The notes: generated by a model not told the origin, from the sequence alone. A stretch of DNA of 64,000 bases from Mesorhizobium sp. M1B.F.Ca.ET.045.04.1.1 (GCF_003952465.1 NZ_CP034448.1:4379001-4443000), one strand, 5' to 3'. Positions 54,801-63,102 are shown, counted from the first letter of the stretch. Translations and numbers: made by a program.

Positions 54801-56602
54801 TTGACAGCCATTGGAAAATCCGTGCTGTCGAAGGACCCATCGTCCAATTTCCTCTTCAAGATGCCTAAAGCTTCTGTCCGGCGTGCCTCAGACAGCTGAC
54901 GCGCGGCGCGGCGCGCCGCGATTGAGAAGAGACCGGCGGGGCCAATCCATGGCCCAAATTGTTTGCTTAGTTGGGCATCATCCCATGCCTTTGCAAACTC
55001 AGCGAATACATAGGGTCCGCCCGGATTATCCCTCTGCTCGCGGCAGTACTTTTCGTTGCGGATATTGTACCGAATGACACTGGCGTCAGTCGTGTCTGCC
55101 TCATCGAGGAGCATCTTCTCTTTTTCAGATGCGCAGGAATAGTCAGGCGCAGCAATACTCGAGGGTTTGGATCCGTTCTTCCGCGCGGACTCTTCTAGGC
55201 GCTGCAGCAGCCGAAGCCTTGCTGGCGCAATGTCAACCTCGACATCGGGGAGCAGTGTAGTCTGCCTAAGGAACGTCCGCTCCATGATATGCTGGGGCGG
55301 GAATTCAGCAATCAGAAGTGCTTCGCCGGGGGCGTTGGGAGCTGTGTCGGCGATCGGCATTGGAACAAGTGCCGTCGTCTTCCCAATCGATAGCCCCATG
55401 TTCCGGAAACGAAACGTGAGGCAGAAAAGGTCTTGCCCGCGCCAAACACGCAAGGCCGCATGATCAAGGTTAAGATTGAACGGCGTTGCTGGTTCCGATA
55501 GGGCAAACGTGGGTTTCAGCGGGACTTTGGCTAGGTTTCCTTTCACTGACTTAGGTACCGGTGCTCCAATGAGCGCCAACTGTAAGGGACTCGCCAGGTC
55601 AAATCGGGTCCGATCAGCGTCTGCCACGGCCAAAGTTGTAGCTAGGACGGTTAAGCCACAGTCGATGGCCGAGAGGATACCGCCCGAACCAATTGAAAGT
55701 CCAAGCGGATGCGAGATCTCGTTGTCGGCAGAGTCGGTTTTTTGAGCTTCGACTTCAAAGACCGTGAACGGTGTAGTGAGCCGCCATGGCTTGTCGACAG
55801 TGTTGAACAGCCAAGAGCGGTGCGCGTTTTGCGAACCTATCAGAGCCCGGTTACAGGGAACATCAGCAATCTGATCTTTCCCGTTTCTGAGCGTCAGATT
55901 GAACTGCCCAGCCAGCGAAAGACGCTTTTTAACGTCAAACCCGGCTTTCAGTGGGGCAGCCGGACTCAGCCAGGCGCTGACGCGCGCCTTCTTGCCGATG
56001 ACGAACGCCTTCGACCGCAGTTCATCTGCGAATTCTGCCGTTGTTCCCCCACGAGTTGAAAGCACAAGCTGACGTCCGGCAAGATGCCCGTTGAGGACTG
56101 AGAAGCAGCCTCGGCCGGCGTCAAGCCAGGCAGAGGTCTCGTTCAGTCGCAATGTGCAACGGCCCGGAGCCTTCAAATTGTTGCCGGCAACCAAATCAAG
56201 CAATCGCTTTAGCGACTGGCCACGGATGTCTGTGACTAGTTCAACCGGGATTTGCGGACGCAGGGCCACAGGCTTGCTTGAAACGCGTACCCCGATCGAT
56301 GAGAAATTCCAAGCCGAGTAAACCGACCATTTATCTCCAGTTTGATCTATGGTCAGTTCGATCACAGTGCCAAGCTTTCCGGCGATCGTAGCATGGCGGG
56401 ATGATACCGACGACTGAAGGAGGCCGCCGGGAGCTGCGCATTTCGCATTGACCGACAAGAGCGTGCTGCCGCCCATCTTCAGGAGGATAAGGTCATTATC
56501 CTGAATAAGTTGGGGTTCGATATTGTTGCCATACGCGCATGCCGGAGCGAGCACTGACGCGCCGGCACCTGCCAGGAATTCCCGTCTGGAGATCTTGTTC
56601 AT
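48863..56602 (-). CDS. Giant Tat-exported hypothetical protein, 2579 aa
   Basis: One intact frame of 7.7 kb. The N-terminus is a twin-arginine signal (NKISRREFLAGAGASVLAPA). Rough layout: a beta-rich part from about 25 to 480, mixed parts to about 1400 with a CTAC cysteine pair near 1403, a long helix-rich part from about 1450 to 2200 (for example DIDKLRNDVAAAISNFGPVA) and a C-terminal beta-rich, Gly-rich part from about 2200 with alternating hydrophobic strands (AGYRIAIPVITLGVTFTNIH). Tat export suggests it folds, perhaps with a cofactor, before export. Not a family I know. Confidence 0.78.
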   Translation of the reverse strand: MNKISRREFLAGAGASVLAPACAYGNNIEPQLIQDNDLILLKMGGSTLLSVNAKCAAPGGLLQSSVSSRHATIAGKLGTVIELTIDQTGDKWSVYSAWNFSSIGVRVSSKPVALRPQIPVELVTDIRGQSLKRLLDLVAGNNLKAPGRCTLRLNETSAWLDAGRGCFSVLNGHLAGRQLVLSTRGGTTAEFADELRSKAFVIGKKARVSAWLSPAAPLKAGFDVKKRLSLAGQFNLTLRNGKDQIADVPCNRALIGSQNAHRSWLFNTVDKPWRLTTPFTVFEVEAQKTDSADNEISHPLGLSIGSGGILSAIDCGLTVLATTLAVADADRTRFDLASPLQLALIGAPVPKSVKGNLAKVPLKPTFALSEPATPFNLNLDHAALRVWRGQDLFCLTFRFRNMGLSIGKTTALVPMPIADTAPNAPGEALLIAEFPPQHIMERTFLRQTTLLPDVEVDIAPARLRLLQRLEESARKNGSKPSSIAAPDYSCASEKEKMLLDEADTTDASVIRYNIRNEKYCREQRDNPGGPYVFAEFAKAWDDAQLSKQFGPWIGPAGLFSIAARRAARQLSEARRTEALGILKRKLDDGSFDSTDFPMAVNSLALPAFPLGRGEARAWLESLDRGERQSPPEDEHLDDFKKLINEAGRRSDDFAEVKKRAFPPGNASNPPLESQFVLLPQWPFTQQDKDFIFAGRTAPVVNIPQMKIAVRNLVEAELVATLDTAHNDEEAEKAKEAFRRPVQAWISDPSRVAFAVGDDPIQLNVDSLTNWASYELRVVQRAKRQYKETKDKKYAPVPESNPEIILKEQGISWGQPASGQQRMNEIVKTLIPPQEHDTALEVPTGLTLSPAQDARWITPRRNLPDTVAALSAGLAKPVWQARLIEAQRAPSLRAIWSDEFDQVIRRFDETNKGSGPSDIWTAPDDNKPYRTAMSPADRAELVALSSIYGLPVIAANDQSKSSQIKAPDRYVTDAASEPAVFMPVPLQTRRLALGSTGAMLDLDTTFPLVTAVRRKNGLPLYDSFSLQRWRTLISDGSDSITVVVRAGYLFPLGHKASLVKVTEPRLRPIDPLRPSAGYSVEQATRIYIEVTRASQQYPAVGQLHDARDYQAREVKLLTLRTPDLVDPADDKQPPEQNFTGTLQERAAAISDVLQQPLVAGPHGAVRGWIDSSAKPGEALPGRLVGIVFWPRTEKGTKGTVRFRMQVDGEATPISMPLMFADHRAASDPATMRALCDYYKGGKSNDSDKPKDWKRVNHFGAMRAYAEEQRKGQCTFATDWQDIEAVGGATSFNLDAALLAAEQPPFYPQMLSAQVRPQQIQGLTGSTAPALQVSYACDYVSYGFTPPIECHIADPDTYLVVNNNPRVMLDMGPHGDQGGTVARKAVEICGLNRRFGLAGPPIPTCTACTPATPPQKAGSLMLDYQKTGALSGLLSKIASVQPAIPVRPGCERSSRDPDTVLNKDLAVGQLAENATFLGLLKLRDFIIAIAGDEISSSNIPALEEITNFSDQAFIEVTNALRQPVKDLVAQLKAKAGDVIFPNFSATLAELDCVLDRASPVQGLPPLTTEEEIEIATQIWALGQQVAKELDAIARTPIGNIAERLRAYFVDSQGKIVDIFQNRFAPWNDVQLQLATLVAETAAKIPDGMVTFTDPDQSGELASAIKSAVALPSVWCDPNKQPFAAIVEKIKELGPPPNAGKLEDVLVEGPLYPMVNDLLAILRQQVKDFQFSSLIDAMKWASDAVDKAQALYEKFHTLASLDLTICNESVAAINDLLQAAVPKFDSGIADNAAKTLTQARTDIDKLRNDVAAAISNFGPVAQPSIDYLTKLKAFLDGWLNALSTQVIDDLKVFLAAASAVRKTVDDATSSGSCVQFGIETARAVARLRAARMNLLAAWISVANKFPNAPLPALWPEANGTITALSQQVRDQIESVVKSTISDAINFVVLFALHAGQQDWASARSLIAKDPDLVRVYTDLDAELKKIGKDFQDRLATWPNPSTGDAASAQKRAVDFIASVSAIDTRALAKLEKQLLDGAIRSASGRQLKEIEPQLNNYTKGVLNGIGVFYDTLIETRGKAYQAVQDALGDDGMKLTKDLFGQPTQELVGNDGCLDDWRDYIFLVRGQSNVCSPQKDALTDERDELNAGTKDTLVSILKRWADGKSAPQKLLYHVDHFARLGVRAAILRVFDVEQLRQTILDALARAIPTRRTLKSKLSLPLSTTSVGIGTFRPIGGEGTLTLDTTATVDLLNGGAPETDLKGIVSPFELEILSIMTFSFRDGLRYIKGPKDGRGDVTARLGAEDIQFGDKLSFLAELSSSLGFGGDGDGPYSIIHIDSPAIEAGYRIAIPVITLGVTFTNIHFAGAVILPFTSGAARLRMALGSLDSPFMISVGIYGGSGFMGFEASAQGIELFEASFEFGGIASLGYGPLQGTAYVTTGAYVRTEKGNGCTFAALFSAGFCAHIACFGISAAFTLRLRKTDGDSSVQGEAQLTFTFSVSFAKVHYTIRVARTMQAGFGGGGQQAAFNTLPSGTRLAALNGFLPDCYPFEQSAEIWTESYSPGETWSIFAAQFDPQFQPEFEI

Positions 56603-56641
56603 GCGAGCCTCGGGACTGTAGGCAAGCAGGTTGGATGCAAC

Positions 56642-58351
56642 TCACCGGTGAAGCGAGAGCGGATAACGGGTGAAATTGTCGATGACGCCGACCTGCATTG
56701 GGATGTTGGTCTTGGTGGTGACTTGGGCAGTCTCCTCCAGAAGGAAAAGATATGGACCTTCAATTCGGAGAGTGTTGTCGAGATTCAGATATAGATTAGT
56801 CCGCGTAGCAGTGTCTGGTTCGACTGCTGCTGCGAGTGCTTGTTCAGCTATCGTTGGATTTTGCCACTGACAGTACCAAGCCGGAGTGGGAGCGTGATCA
56901 TCATTCACGCAGAACGCATAGGCGTTTGAATAAGGATCTAGATAGTCGGAACTCCAGCTAAAGAGTGCCAATTGATGGTTTCGCTCAGCCAATCCCCTGA
57001 AAAATGCGCGACCAGATACAGAGGGTTGGAGATTAATCGCGATGCCGACGGCGGCGAGTTGTTCTGCTAGGGAACGGACTACGCTCGACAGGGCCGCTCC
57101 TTCAGCATAGGCGAGCGAAAGCGTAGCGGTACCGTTCAGAAGCGTCTTGGCGCGCGCTGGGTCGAGGGCCAGATCATCTGATTGACCCGTGGGGAGGGAC
57201 AGTAGCGGTGAGGGGCAGAAATGCTGCTGGGGCGACCAGCGCGAGGCGTTTTGCTTACTCACCAACTTTGTTCGATCAATCGAAATCTTGATCGCCTCCC
57301 TTACTGGATCGCTAAGAGAGGCATCACCTATGTTCATGCCGAGCACTAGGAGATTTGCCCTTGGCACCAGGATGTCACGGAGATTCTGGTTAGATTGCGC
57401 CTGCTTCCTCGAGGCTACTTTCCTTGAATTTGCGACCGAAGGGTCCGGTTTTTCTGCATTCCACCCGACATCCAACTTCCCCTTTTGAAGCAGGCGAATC
57501 TGCTCTCGACCGTCCGGTATGTCGCGAACAACGATGCGATGCGCCTTTGCATAGCTCGCGTGATAGCAGTTCGTTTGCAGCACGATCTCGTCGGAGCGGA
57601 CTGCATTGTTTAGCCGGAACGGACCGGATCCCGCGCTTGAAGACTTGAGCCAGCCCGCGCCTCGATCGAAGCGCGCGTCGAGCCAATCGAATTCTTTCAT
57701 AGGCGGGCTGGATGTGTCGACCAATAGGCGAGTTTTGACCTCCTTGATGTCCAGAATGCTTCCTGCTGCAGAGGCCAGGAATGGAAAGAGAAGCTGGGTG
57801 GCGGCGCCCGCTGGCAGCGAAACGGTCAGTTTATTCGGTGCAACGAATTTTACGCTTTTCTCAATGTTTTCTGAAGTCAAACCGAGTGGAGCAAGAGCCG
57901 ATGCCGGAGCCTTTCCAATTATGAAGAGGCGCTTGAAACTATAGATGATGTCGTTAGGGCTTACTGGATTTCCCGTTGAAAACACGTGGCCAGGGGACAG
58001 GTAAAATTCCCAATTCAGGTTGTCCTTCGATGGGTTCCCCCATTTACTCGCAATACCAGGAGCATAGGCGGTGCCATCCCAAGTGATGAGTGTCTCGTAA
58101 AGATTTCCGATGATTTCGGCGGCAGTGGACGACGAGTTTTCATGAGGATCGAAAGTCAAAATGTCGTCGGTTCGCTTGCCGATGATGATGTCAGCTCCCG
58201 GGACAGGGGGGCGGCACGCGATTGGATGTCTGTCGTTGCCTTGATGAGGTTCCGCGCCGCCAATCAATAAAGGCGAAAGCAAACCAGTAGTCGCGATGGA
58301 CAATAGCACCCTTCGACGATTAAAGGATGGCACCGTTACCTGCTTTGACAT
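56642..58351 (-). CDS. Tat-exported ABC substrate-binding protein, family 5 (dipeptide/oligopeptide type)
   Basis: 569 residues from the ATG at 58351. The signal has consecutive arginines (SFNRRRVLLSIATTGLLSPL). The SBP_bac_5 fold is clear: NLYETLITWDGTAYAPGIAS, WEFYLSPGHVFSTGNPVSPN, DIIYSFKRLF, later LVLGMNIGDASLSDPVREAI and QLALFSWSSDYLDPYSNAYA. Such proteins deliver peptides, nickel or opines to a DppBCDF-type importer, but no permease or ATPase gene is adjacent. It is the first gene of the giant-protein operon, 39 bp before the 2579-aa gene. Confidence 0.85.
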   Translation of the reverse strand: MSKQVTVPSFNRRRVLLSIATTGLLSPLLIGGAEPHQGNDRHPIACRPPVPGADIIIGKRTDDILTFDPHENSSSTAAEIIGNLYETLITWDGTAYAPGIASKWGNPSKDNLNWEFYLSPGHVFSTGNPVSPNDIIYSFKRLFIIGKAPASALAPLGLTSENIEKSVKFVAPNKLTVSLPAGAATQLLFPFLASAAGSILDIKEVKTRLLVDTSSPPMKEFDWLDARFDRGAGWLKSSSAGSGPFRLNNAVRSDEIVLQTNCYHASYAKAHRIVVRDIPDGREQIRLLQKGKLDVGWNAEKPDPSVANSRKVASRKQAQSNQNLRDILVPRANLLVLGMNIGDASLSDPVREAIKISIDRTKLVSKQNASRWSPQQHFCPSPLLSLPTGQSDDLALDPARAKTLLNGTATLSLAYAEGAALSSVVRSLAEQLAAVGIAINLQPSVSGRAFFRGLAERNHQLALFSWSSDYLDPYSNAYAFCVNDDHAPTPAWYCQWQNPTIAEQALAAAVEPDTATRTNLYLNLDNTLRIEGPYLFLLEETAQVTTKTNIPMQVGVIDNFTRYPLSLHR

Positions 58352-58488
58352 GCACTGTACCCCGACAATCACGCGACACCACTTAGGCACAACGAGATAA
58401 TGCTTAGGTCGAGGCAATCGATCCAAGTTGCAGATCTTATGTTATCTTGAAAAGTCAGAGCTTCTCATGCAGACCCTACAATGGTCGC

Positions 58489-58516
58489 ACTATACTGAAC
58501 TTAACCGTGTCGTCAA
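58489..58516 (-). promoter_or_regulatory. Sigma-70-like promoter for the giant-protein operon
   Basis: The minus strand has TTGACG (58511-58516), a 16-bp spacer and TATAGT (58489-58494), about 140 bp upstream of the binding-protein ATG. The rest of the spacer (58352-58818) shows no supported gene; short minus-strand frames at 58527-58826 have no ribosome site. Confidence 0.5.
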
Positions 58517-58818
58517 TCACCGTGTTCTAATTTAGCGTGGGGCAAACGCACGCGCTAAAGAGGCTGCACAGCCACTGCAAAAACGCACAAGCTGCTCGGC
58601 GCTGAGAGAGATAGTAAATGCGGGCATGGCTGTAACATAGCCAAGAATGCAGGAGCCATCGAACGTTGTAATCCAGCATGCCCGTGGGGGTATGGAGCGG
58701 GATTGTTGTGGAGTGAGCTGGCTGCTCAAATAAGAAATTGATATCATTAATAAAAATTGAACATACTGAAGGATTGGTTTCGCTGTTCGGGACATGTAGG
58801 TGGCTGCCCTCTGATAGG

Positions 58819-59044
58819 TCATTCATCTAGGCTCTCGATAGGTCGCTTCGACGCACGACAGGCAACACGATGCTGTTCGTCCCAAGCGTCCAGTTCGCCA
58901 ATGGGGTAGAGAACAGCTTTGCCGATTTTGACAAAGCTTGGCCCCAATGCGCATCGAGCGCCAGTTTCTCAGTGTGCCAAGAGAAATTCCCCCGCGATAT
59001 CGATCTGCGACTTCGTCAGGGGTCAGATACTTACCTTTATCCAT
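58819..59044 (-). pseudogene. Excisionase-like HTH protein with single-base frameshift (copy B)
   Basis: Starts MDKGKYLTPDEVADRYRGGI and reads SLGTLRNWRSMRIG, a MerR/AlpA-type HTH. At a GGGG run near 58944 the frame slips; removing one G restores PSFVKIGKAVLYPIGELDAW and ends ASKRPIESLDE. Either a recent frameshift or a sequencing error. Its restored C-terminus matches the decayed gene at 40333-40587. Confidence 0.65.
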
Positions 59045-59448
59045 GGGAGCCTCCTTAGTACGAATGCCCGAGCCGTGCATGCCGCGTGATTTCTGTCCTG
59101 GCGGCGAGGTGAACGGCTGCTCACGCTCGTTCATAACATCGGATGGATCGCACTCGAATCTGATGGAAGTGCCTATGCTTCGTCGTCGCGAAAATGGACA
59201 CCAGCGGCGACAAATCGGCGGGAGAGGGAGGTTGGCTCTCAGCGAGATTGGCACGACGCCGGGAGAACGAGTCCTAAGACCGCTACATCGCAAGACCCAC
59301 CATCGAAGAAGCACTCTTCTGCTATCGGCGACGGTCAGCAAGAGCGTAAACGTCGCCGAAGATCGCTCGAAATGAGGTGGCATCGACCACGATCTCGATA
59401 GGCCAAATGCCCCTCGCGGCGCGCCCGAGGTTTGACGCGGCTCAGCCT
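59045..59448. other. Intergenic region with no recognisable gene
   Basis: 404 bp between the HTH pseudogene and mucR. Both strands have long frames, but they are Arg/Ser-rich with no ribosome site, as expected for shadows in GC-rich DNA. Confidence 0.4.
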
Positions 59449-59907
59449 TTACGAAGCCCGAGGCTTTCGTTTGGCAGGCGCCTTTCGGGTCGGGGTAGGT
59501 TGCGGTTTGCGTCCGAGCCCCGCCGCTTTCGCAAGCGTAGATCTTTGGGCCGCATAGTTCGGCGCAACCATCGGGTAGTCTGGCTTCAATCCCCACTTTT
59601 CGCGGTATTCGTTTGGCGTGAGCGCGTAGTGAACGGCAAGGTGACGTTTCAGCGATTTGAATTTCTTCCCGTCTTCCAGGCAGATGATGTAGTCCGGCGT
59701 TACCGACCTTTTCGGATTGACGGCGGGTTCGTGTTGAGACGGCTCGGGCACATTCGGCTGACTAAGGCCTGTAAGCGACGAATGGATCGACGCGATGAGG
59801 TCTGGCAGCCCGGCGACGGGCAGGGGATTTTGGCTGACATAGGCAGAGACAATGTCTGCCGTCAGCCCGACCAAATCAGCCGTCACAGCTTCGTTTTGAT
59901 CACTCAA
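59449..59907 (-). CDS. mucR: MucR/Ros-family zinc-finger regulator
   Basis: 152 residues from a TTG at 59907 with AGGAGCGAG upstream. The family core is present: VTPDYIICLEDGKKFKSLKR followed by HLAVHYALTPNEYREKWGL. The zinc site reads C-x2-D-x9-H-x3-H, with Asp in place of the second Cys of Ros, a substitution known among Mesorhizobium homologues. The C-terminal tail is basic (RKAPAKRKPRAS). Ros/MucR proteins repress AT-rich promoters, often of acquired genes. Confidence 0.87.
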   Translation of the reverse strand: MSDQNEAVTADLVGLTADIVSAYVSQNPLPVAGLPDLIASIHSSLTGLSQPNVPEPSQHEPAVNPKRSVTPDYIICLEDGKKFKSLKRHLAVHYALTPNEYREKWGLKPDYPMVAPNYAAQRSTLAKAAGLGRKPQPTPTRKAPAKRKPRAS

Positions 59908-60092
59908 ATACTCGCTCCTGGTTATGGGATTAAATCTTCATCGCCCACTTTTCGTATATCGCAATTTTGAGCGATGCCGAGATAAATCTACCAGCCGCTC
60001 CTTTCGCCGTCCGGCCTTAGCTCAGCTCAATGCTCGTTAGGAGCGCGAGGTCGCAGAGGGTCCCAGTTCGCCGTCACAATGAGTGCAGGCGA

Positions 60093-62861
60093 TTACCGTC
60101 TTCGGACTACGCTTTTCGGTTCAGTGTGTTTGCAATCCGGAAATTGATTGCACCCACGAAACTTCGATCCGTCTTTGTTGCGCCGCTCTACCAATTGGCC
60201 GACGAGACAGGTTGGACATTGGCTCAATTCGGCGCCGTCAACCGTCTCGAAACGGACTTCATCGCCGGCGATCTCGCAAAGCTCTTGGATATAGCGGGAT
60301 GGCTGACGGCGATTGGTGAGCATGTAGACCCCGCGGCTCGCGCGCGTCAGCGCCACGTAGAACAGGCGTCGTTCTTCGGCGTAAGCGAAGGTCTCGGGGC
60401 GGGGGATGACCAGGTTTAGCAACTCATCGTCTTCGATGCGGCTTGGTACGCCGTAATTGCCCTCGCTGACGTCGAGCAGGACCGTGTAGTCGGCCTCAAG
60501 GCCCTTGGCCCGATGAAACGACAGCCCGGCCACCTCGATATTTGCAAAGGACGGTGGCCGTCCTTCAAAAGGATCGAGAACGTTGTAGCGCCACAAAACC
60601 AGAACCTTAAGCTTGTCGCGCTTTTCGTCGCGCCACCGGTTGGCAATGCCCCCCAGAGCGGCATCCAGCCGTTCGAGCAGGCGCTGACAAGCCTCCGTGA
60701 AGGCCGGCTTATCGCGTTTGTCGTCGACGGGAATGACACGGATCGATCGCGAGACGGCCGGGCGCGTCGAGCGGACGGACTTCTTAATCTGTTCGGGATT
60801 GCGCTGGATGAACTTGGCGGCCGTTTCGGCAATGAGCTGGTTACAGCGATACGTCTGTTCCAGGCGCCCTTGCCAACTGGTCCCGAAGTTCGCTTCGAAC
60901 CGTGTAAAGATCGTGATGTCCGATCCGGCAAAGCGATAGATCGACTGCCAGTCGTCTCCGACCGCGAACACCTTGCTGAACGCTTTCTGCTGTTTGAGTG
61001 CCTTGATCAGGTTGGCGCGTGGCTCGGAAATGTCCTGAAACTCATCCACTAAAATGAGGGAATAAGGACTTCGATATCGGCCGGTCTCGACCAGCCGGAC
61101 CGCATCCGCGATCATTGAATCGAAGTCGATGCGTTTCGTTTCCTCGAGCTTTCGGGAATACCCTTGAGTGATCATCCAGACCACGCGCGCGAACAGCTTC
61201 GCACGCCCCTTGTCATGCAAGGTCTTGGCTCGTTCGAGCAGCATGTCGAGGGTGAGGTGGCTGGCACGTATGTGCTTCAAGCAGGTGGATATCAGCTGGT
61301 GATAGTGCTTGATAACGACCGGATCGAGCGCCTTGGTGATTTCGGCGTAGCTCTTTCGCTCGAAAGGTATTGAGCGACGCGTCAGTTCGGACTCGAGCGT
61401 GCTTAGCAGCGTCTCGTCGCTGGCTTGAGCGGAAGTGGTCTCGAAGAAATCGATCTCATTGCGGCGATATGCCTGCCGCTTGTTCTCGGCGTGCTCGGCG
61501 TAGTCCGCAAAGGGCGAGGTTCCGTCCGCATCGAGCGCGAAATGCTCATGCACAGTTTCGGTCTGCGGATAGTAGAAATCTGGATGCAGATGGCGGACCG
61601 TGCCACCGTCTTCCTCTACTGCAATTTGCCGTTCGTATTCGAAAGTGACGGAATGCAGCCAAAGCCAGTTGGCGATCTTCTTCTCCTGCAACGACTTTAC
61701 GATCACGGCGGACAAGGAACCGATCGTGGCGCTACCCTTTCTGAGGGTGTCCGATACGTAGCGCCGGTAGTCGGCCTCCCCGTCAAATACCTCTATCGGG
61801 ATGTCGGCCTTGGGATGCACGACGAGAAGCTCGGCCCACATCCGGGCAAATTCCGGATCGCTCTCGACAAGGTTCTGGATTATTGCCTCGATGATCCTGG
61901 TTTCGCCGGCGGGATGATCCACCCAGTTGGCGAGCTGCGGTGGCCGACCCTCGACCTCCTCAATGATACCGCGCCCGAGCGCATGAAATGTCGTGACGCG
62001 ACACTCCAAGGAGTCCTCCGCGACCTGCAACTGGGCCGCGATCCTCGTCCTGAGTTCATCGGCTGCGTTTCTGTTGAAGGCTAGAAGCAGGATCTCGTCG
62101 GGCCGATAGAGCTGTTTCTCCAGGACGTAGGCGACCTTGCCGACCATCGTCGCGGATTTGCCGGATCCTGCCGAGGCCACCAGCAGGTTGTTGTCCTCCA
62201 GGCGGATACAAGCCTCGCGCTGCTGATGGGAAAACGAGCGCCGGTCGAGATCGTCGAAGAACGGTTGGAACCTCGTCAATTCCGAGCTGACGAAGGCCTC
62301 GTTGTAGGCATGGCGAACGGCCGGGTCCGTTATCATGGCGAACGAGGCCGGGAGGGAGGCCTTGAGTCCTGCCGGCATCATGTCCGGGTTTAGAAGCGGG
62401 TGAGAGAGGGCGGCCGCTGCGGCGCCGGGGACGCCGGCAACAGCCCTGCCCAGATCGGCCTGTGCAAGATACTGTCTGTTGCCTTCGGTAAGCTCACGAA
62501 GCCTTTCGTCGACATCGAGCAGGCGATCCTTCTCGGTGGCGATCAGCCCAAAGAGGTGAGTGTTGATGAAGGCATGAAGGTCGGAGGTCAGCTGTGAAGC
62601 CGCGTCACCGGAGAGTGCCGAAAGGGTTTCTGTTCTGTCGCGAGCTCGTATCTCGACGGTGTGCCAAAGCAGTGCCTTATTTGTCGAAACCGACACGATG
62701 TCGAGGCAGCTAAGCTCTGCCTCGCTATCTTGAGTCAACCGGAAATGCCCCGAGATCTTCGGGTCGAGCGTCAGCTTCCATTTTCCCGCTGGAAACATCC
62801 GCGCAAAGAAACCTGGGCGGTAGGTCCGCGAGCGGCCAGATAGAAATTTGGTCAAGGCCAC
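60093..62861 (-). CDS. UvrD/Rep-type (helicase IV-like) DNA helicase with C-terminal topoisomerase zinc finger
   Basis: 922 residues from a GTG at 62861. Superfamily 1A motifs: Walker A LLVASAGSGKSATMVGKVAY, ILLLAFNRNAADELRTRI, motif II YSLILVDEFQDISEPRANLI, motif III FAVGDDWQSIYRFAGSDITI, and late motifs FHRAKGLEADYTVLLDV and RRLFYVALTRASRGVYMLTN. The C-terminus has a four-Cys finger (CPTCLVGQLVERR ... CNQFPDCKH). The N-terminal domain resembles helicase IV. Probably repairs or unwinds DNA; its place next to DUF2971 in an island suggests a defence role, but this is inference. Confidence 0.85.
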   Translation of the reverse strand: MALTKFLSGRSRTYRPGFFARMFPAGKWKLTLDPKISGHFRLTQDSEAELSCLDIVSVSTNKALLWHTVEIRARDRTETLSALSGDAASQLTSDLHAFINTHLFGLIATEKDRLLDVDERLRELTEGNRQYLAQADLGRAVAGVPGAAAAALSHPLLNPDMMPAGLKASLPASFAMITDPAVRHAYNEAFVSSELTRFQPFFDDLDRRSFSHQQREACIRLEDNNLLVASAGSGKSATMVGKVAYVLEKQLYRPDEILLLAFNRNAADELRTRIAAQLQVAEDSLECRVTTFHALGRGIIEEVEGRPPQLANWVDHPAGETRIIEAIIQNLVESDPEFARMWAELLVVHPKADIPIEVFDGEADYRRYVSDTLRKGSATIGSLSAVIVKSLQEKKIANWLWLHSVTFEYERQIAVEEDGGTVRHLHPDFYYPQTETVHEHFALDADGTSPFADYAEHAENKRQAYRRNEIDFFETTSAQASDETLLSTLESELTRRSIPFERKSYAEITKALDPVVIKHYHQLISTCLKHIRASHLTLDMLLERAKTLHDKGRAKLFARVVWMITQGYSRKLEETKRIDFDSMIADAVRLVETGRYRSPYSLILVDEFQDISEPRANLIKALKQQKAFSKVFAVGDDWQSIYRFAGSDITIFTRFEANFGTSWQGRLEQTYRCNQLIAETAAKFIQRNPEQIKKSVRSTRPAVSRSIRVIPVDDKRDKPAFTEACQRLLERLDAALGGIANRWRDEKRDKLKVLVLWRYNVLDPFEGRPPSFANIEVAGLSFHRAKGLEADYTVLLDVSEGNYGVPSRIEDDELLNLVIPRPETFAYAEERRLFYVALTRASRGVYMLTNRRQPSRYIQELCEIAGDEVRFETVDGAELSQCPTCLVGQLVERRNKDGSKFRGCNQFPDCKHTEPKSVVRRR

Positions 62862-63102
62862 GTTCGATACGCTCGGTAGGCAAGAGGCTCCGACGAGCCG
62901 ACTATCATGAACTGATTGAGACGTTCCAAATGCCCGGAACTCATGCTGAGTAGGGTCTGGGTATTTTTCTCAGCAGTCGCTGTAGCGTGATCCGTTGGTA
63001 ACGGGGCGCTGTTGCCATGCGCGTCGGCTTCAGCGCCTGTACTTGGTCGATAGCGACGCGCTTGCGGCTGATCTAAATCAGAAAGATCGGTTAGACGGTC
63101 TC

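Noticed and set aside
58527..58826. Two overlapping minus-strand frames of 96-99 aa before the giant operon
   Set aside because: No ribosome site and no recognisable pattern; the longer stretch GSCILGYVTAMPAFTISLSA is suggestive but too weak to call.
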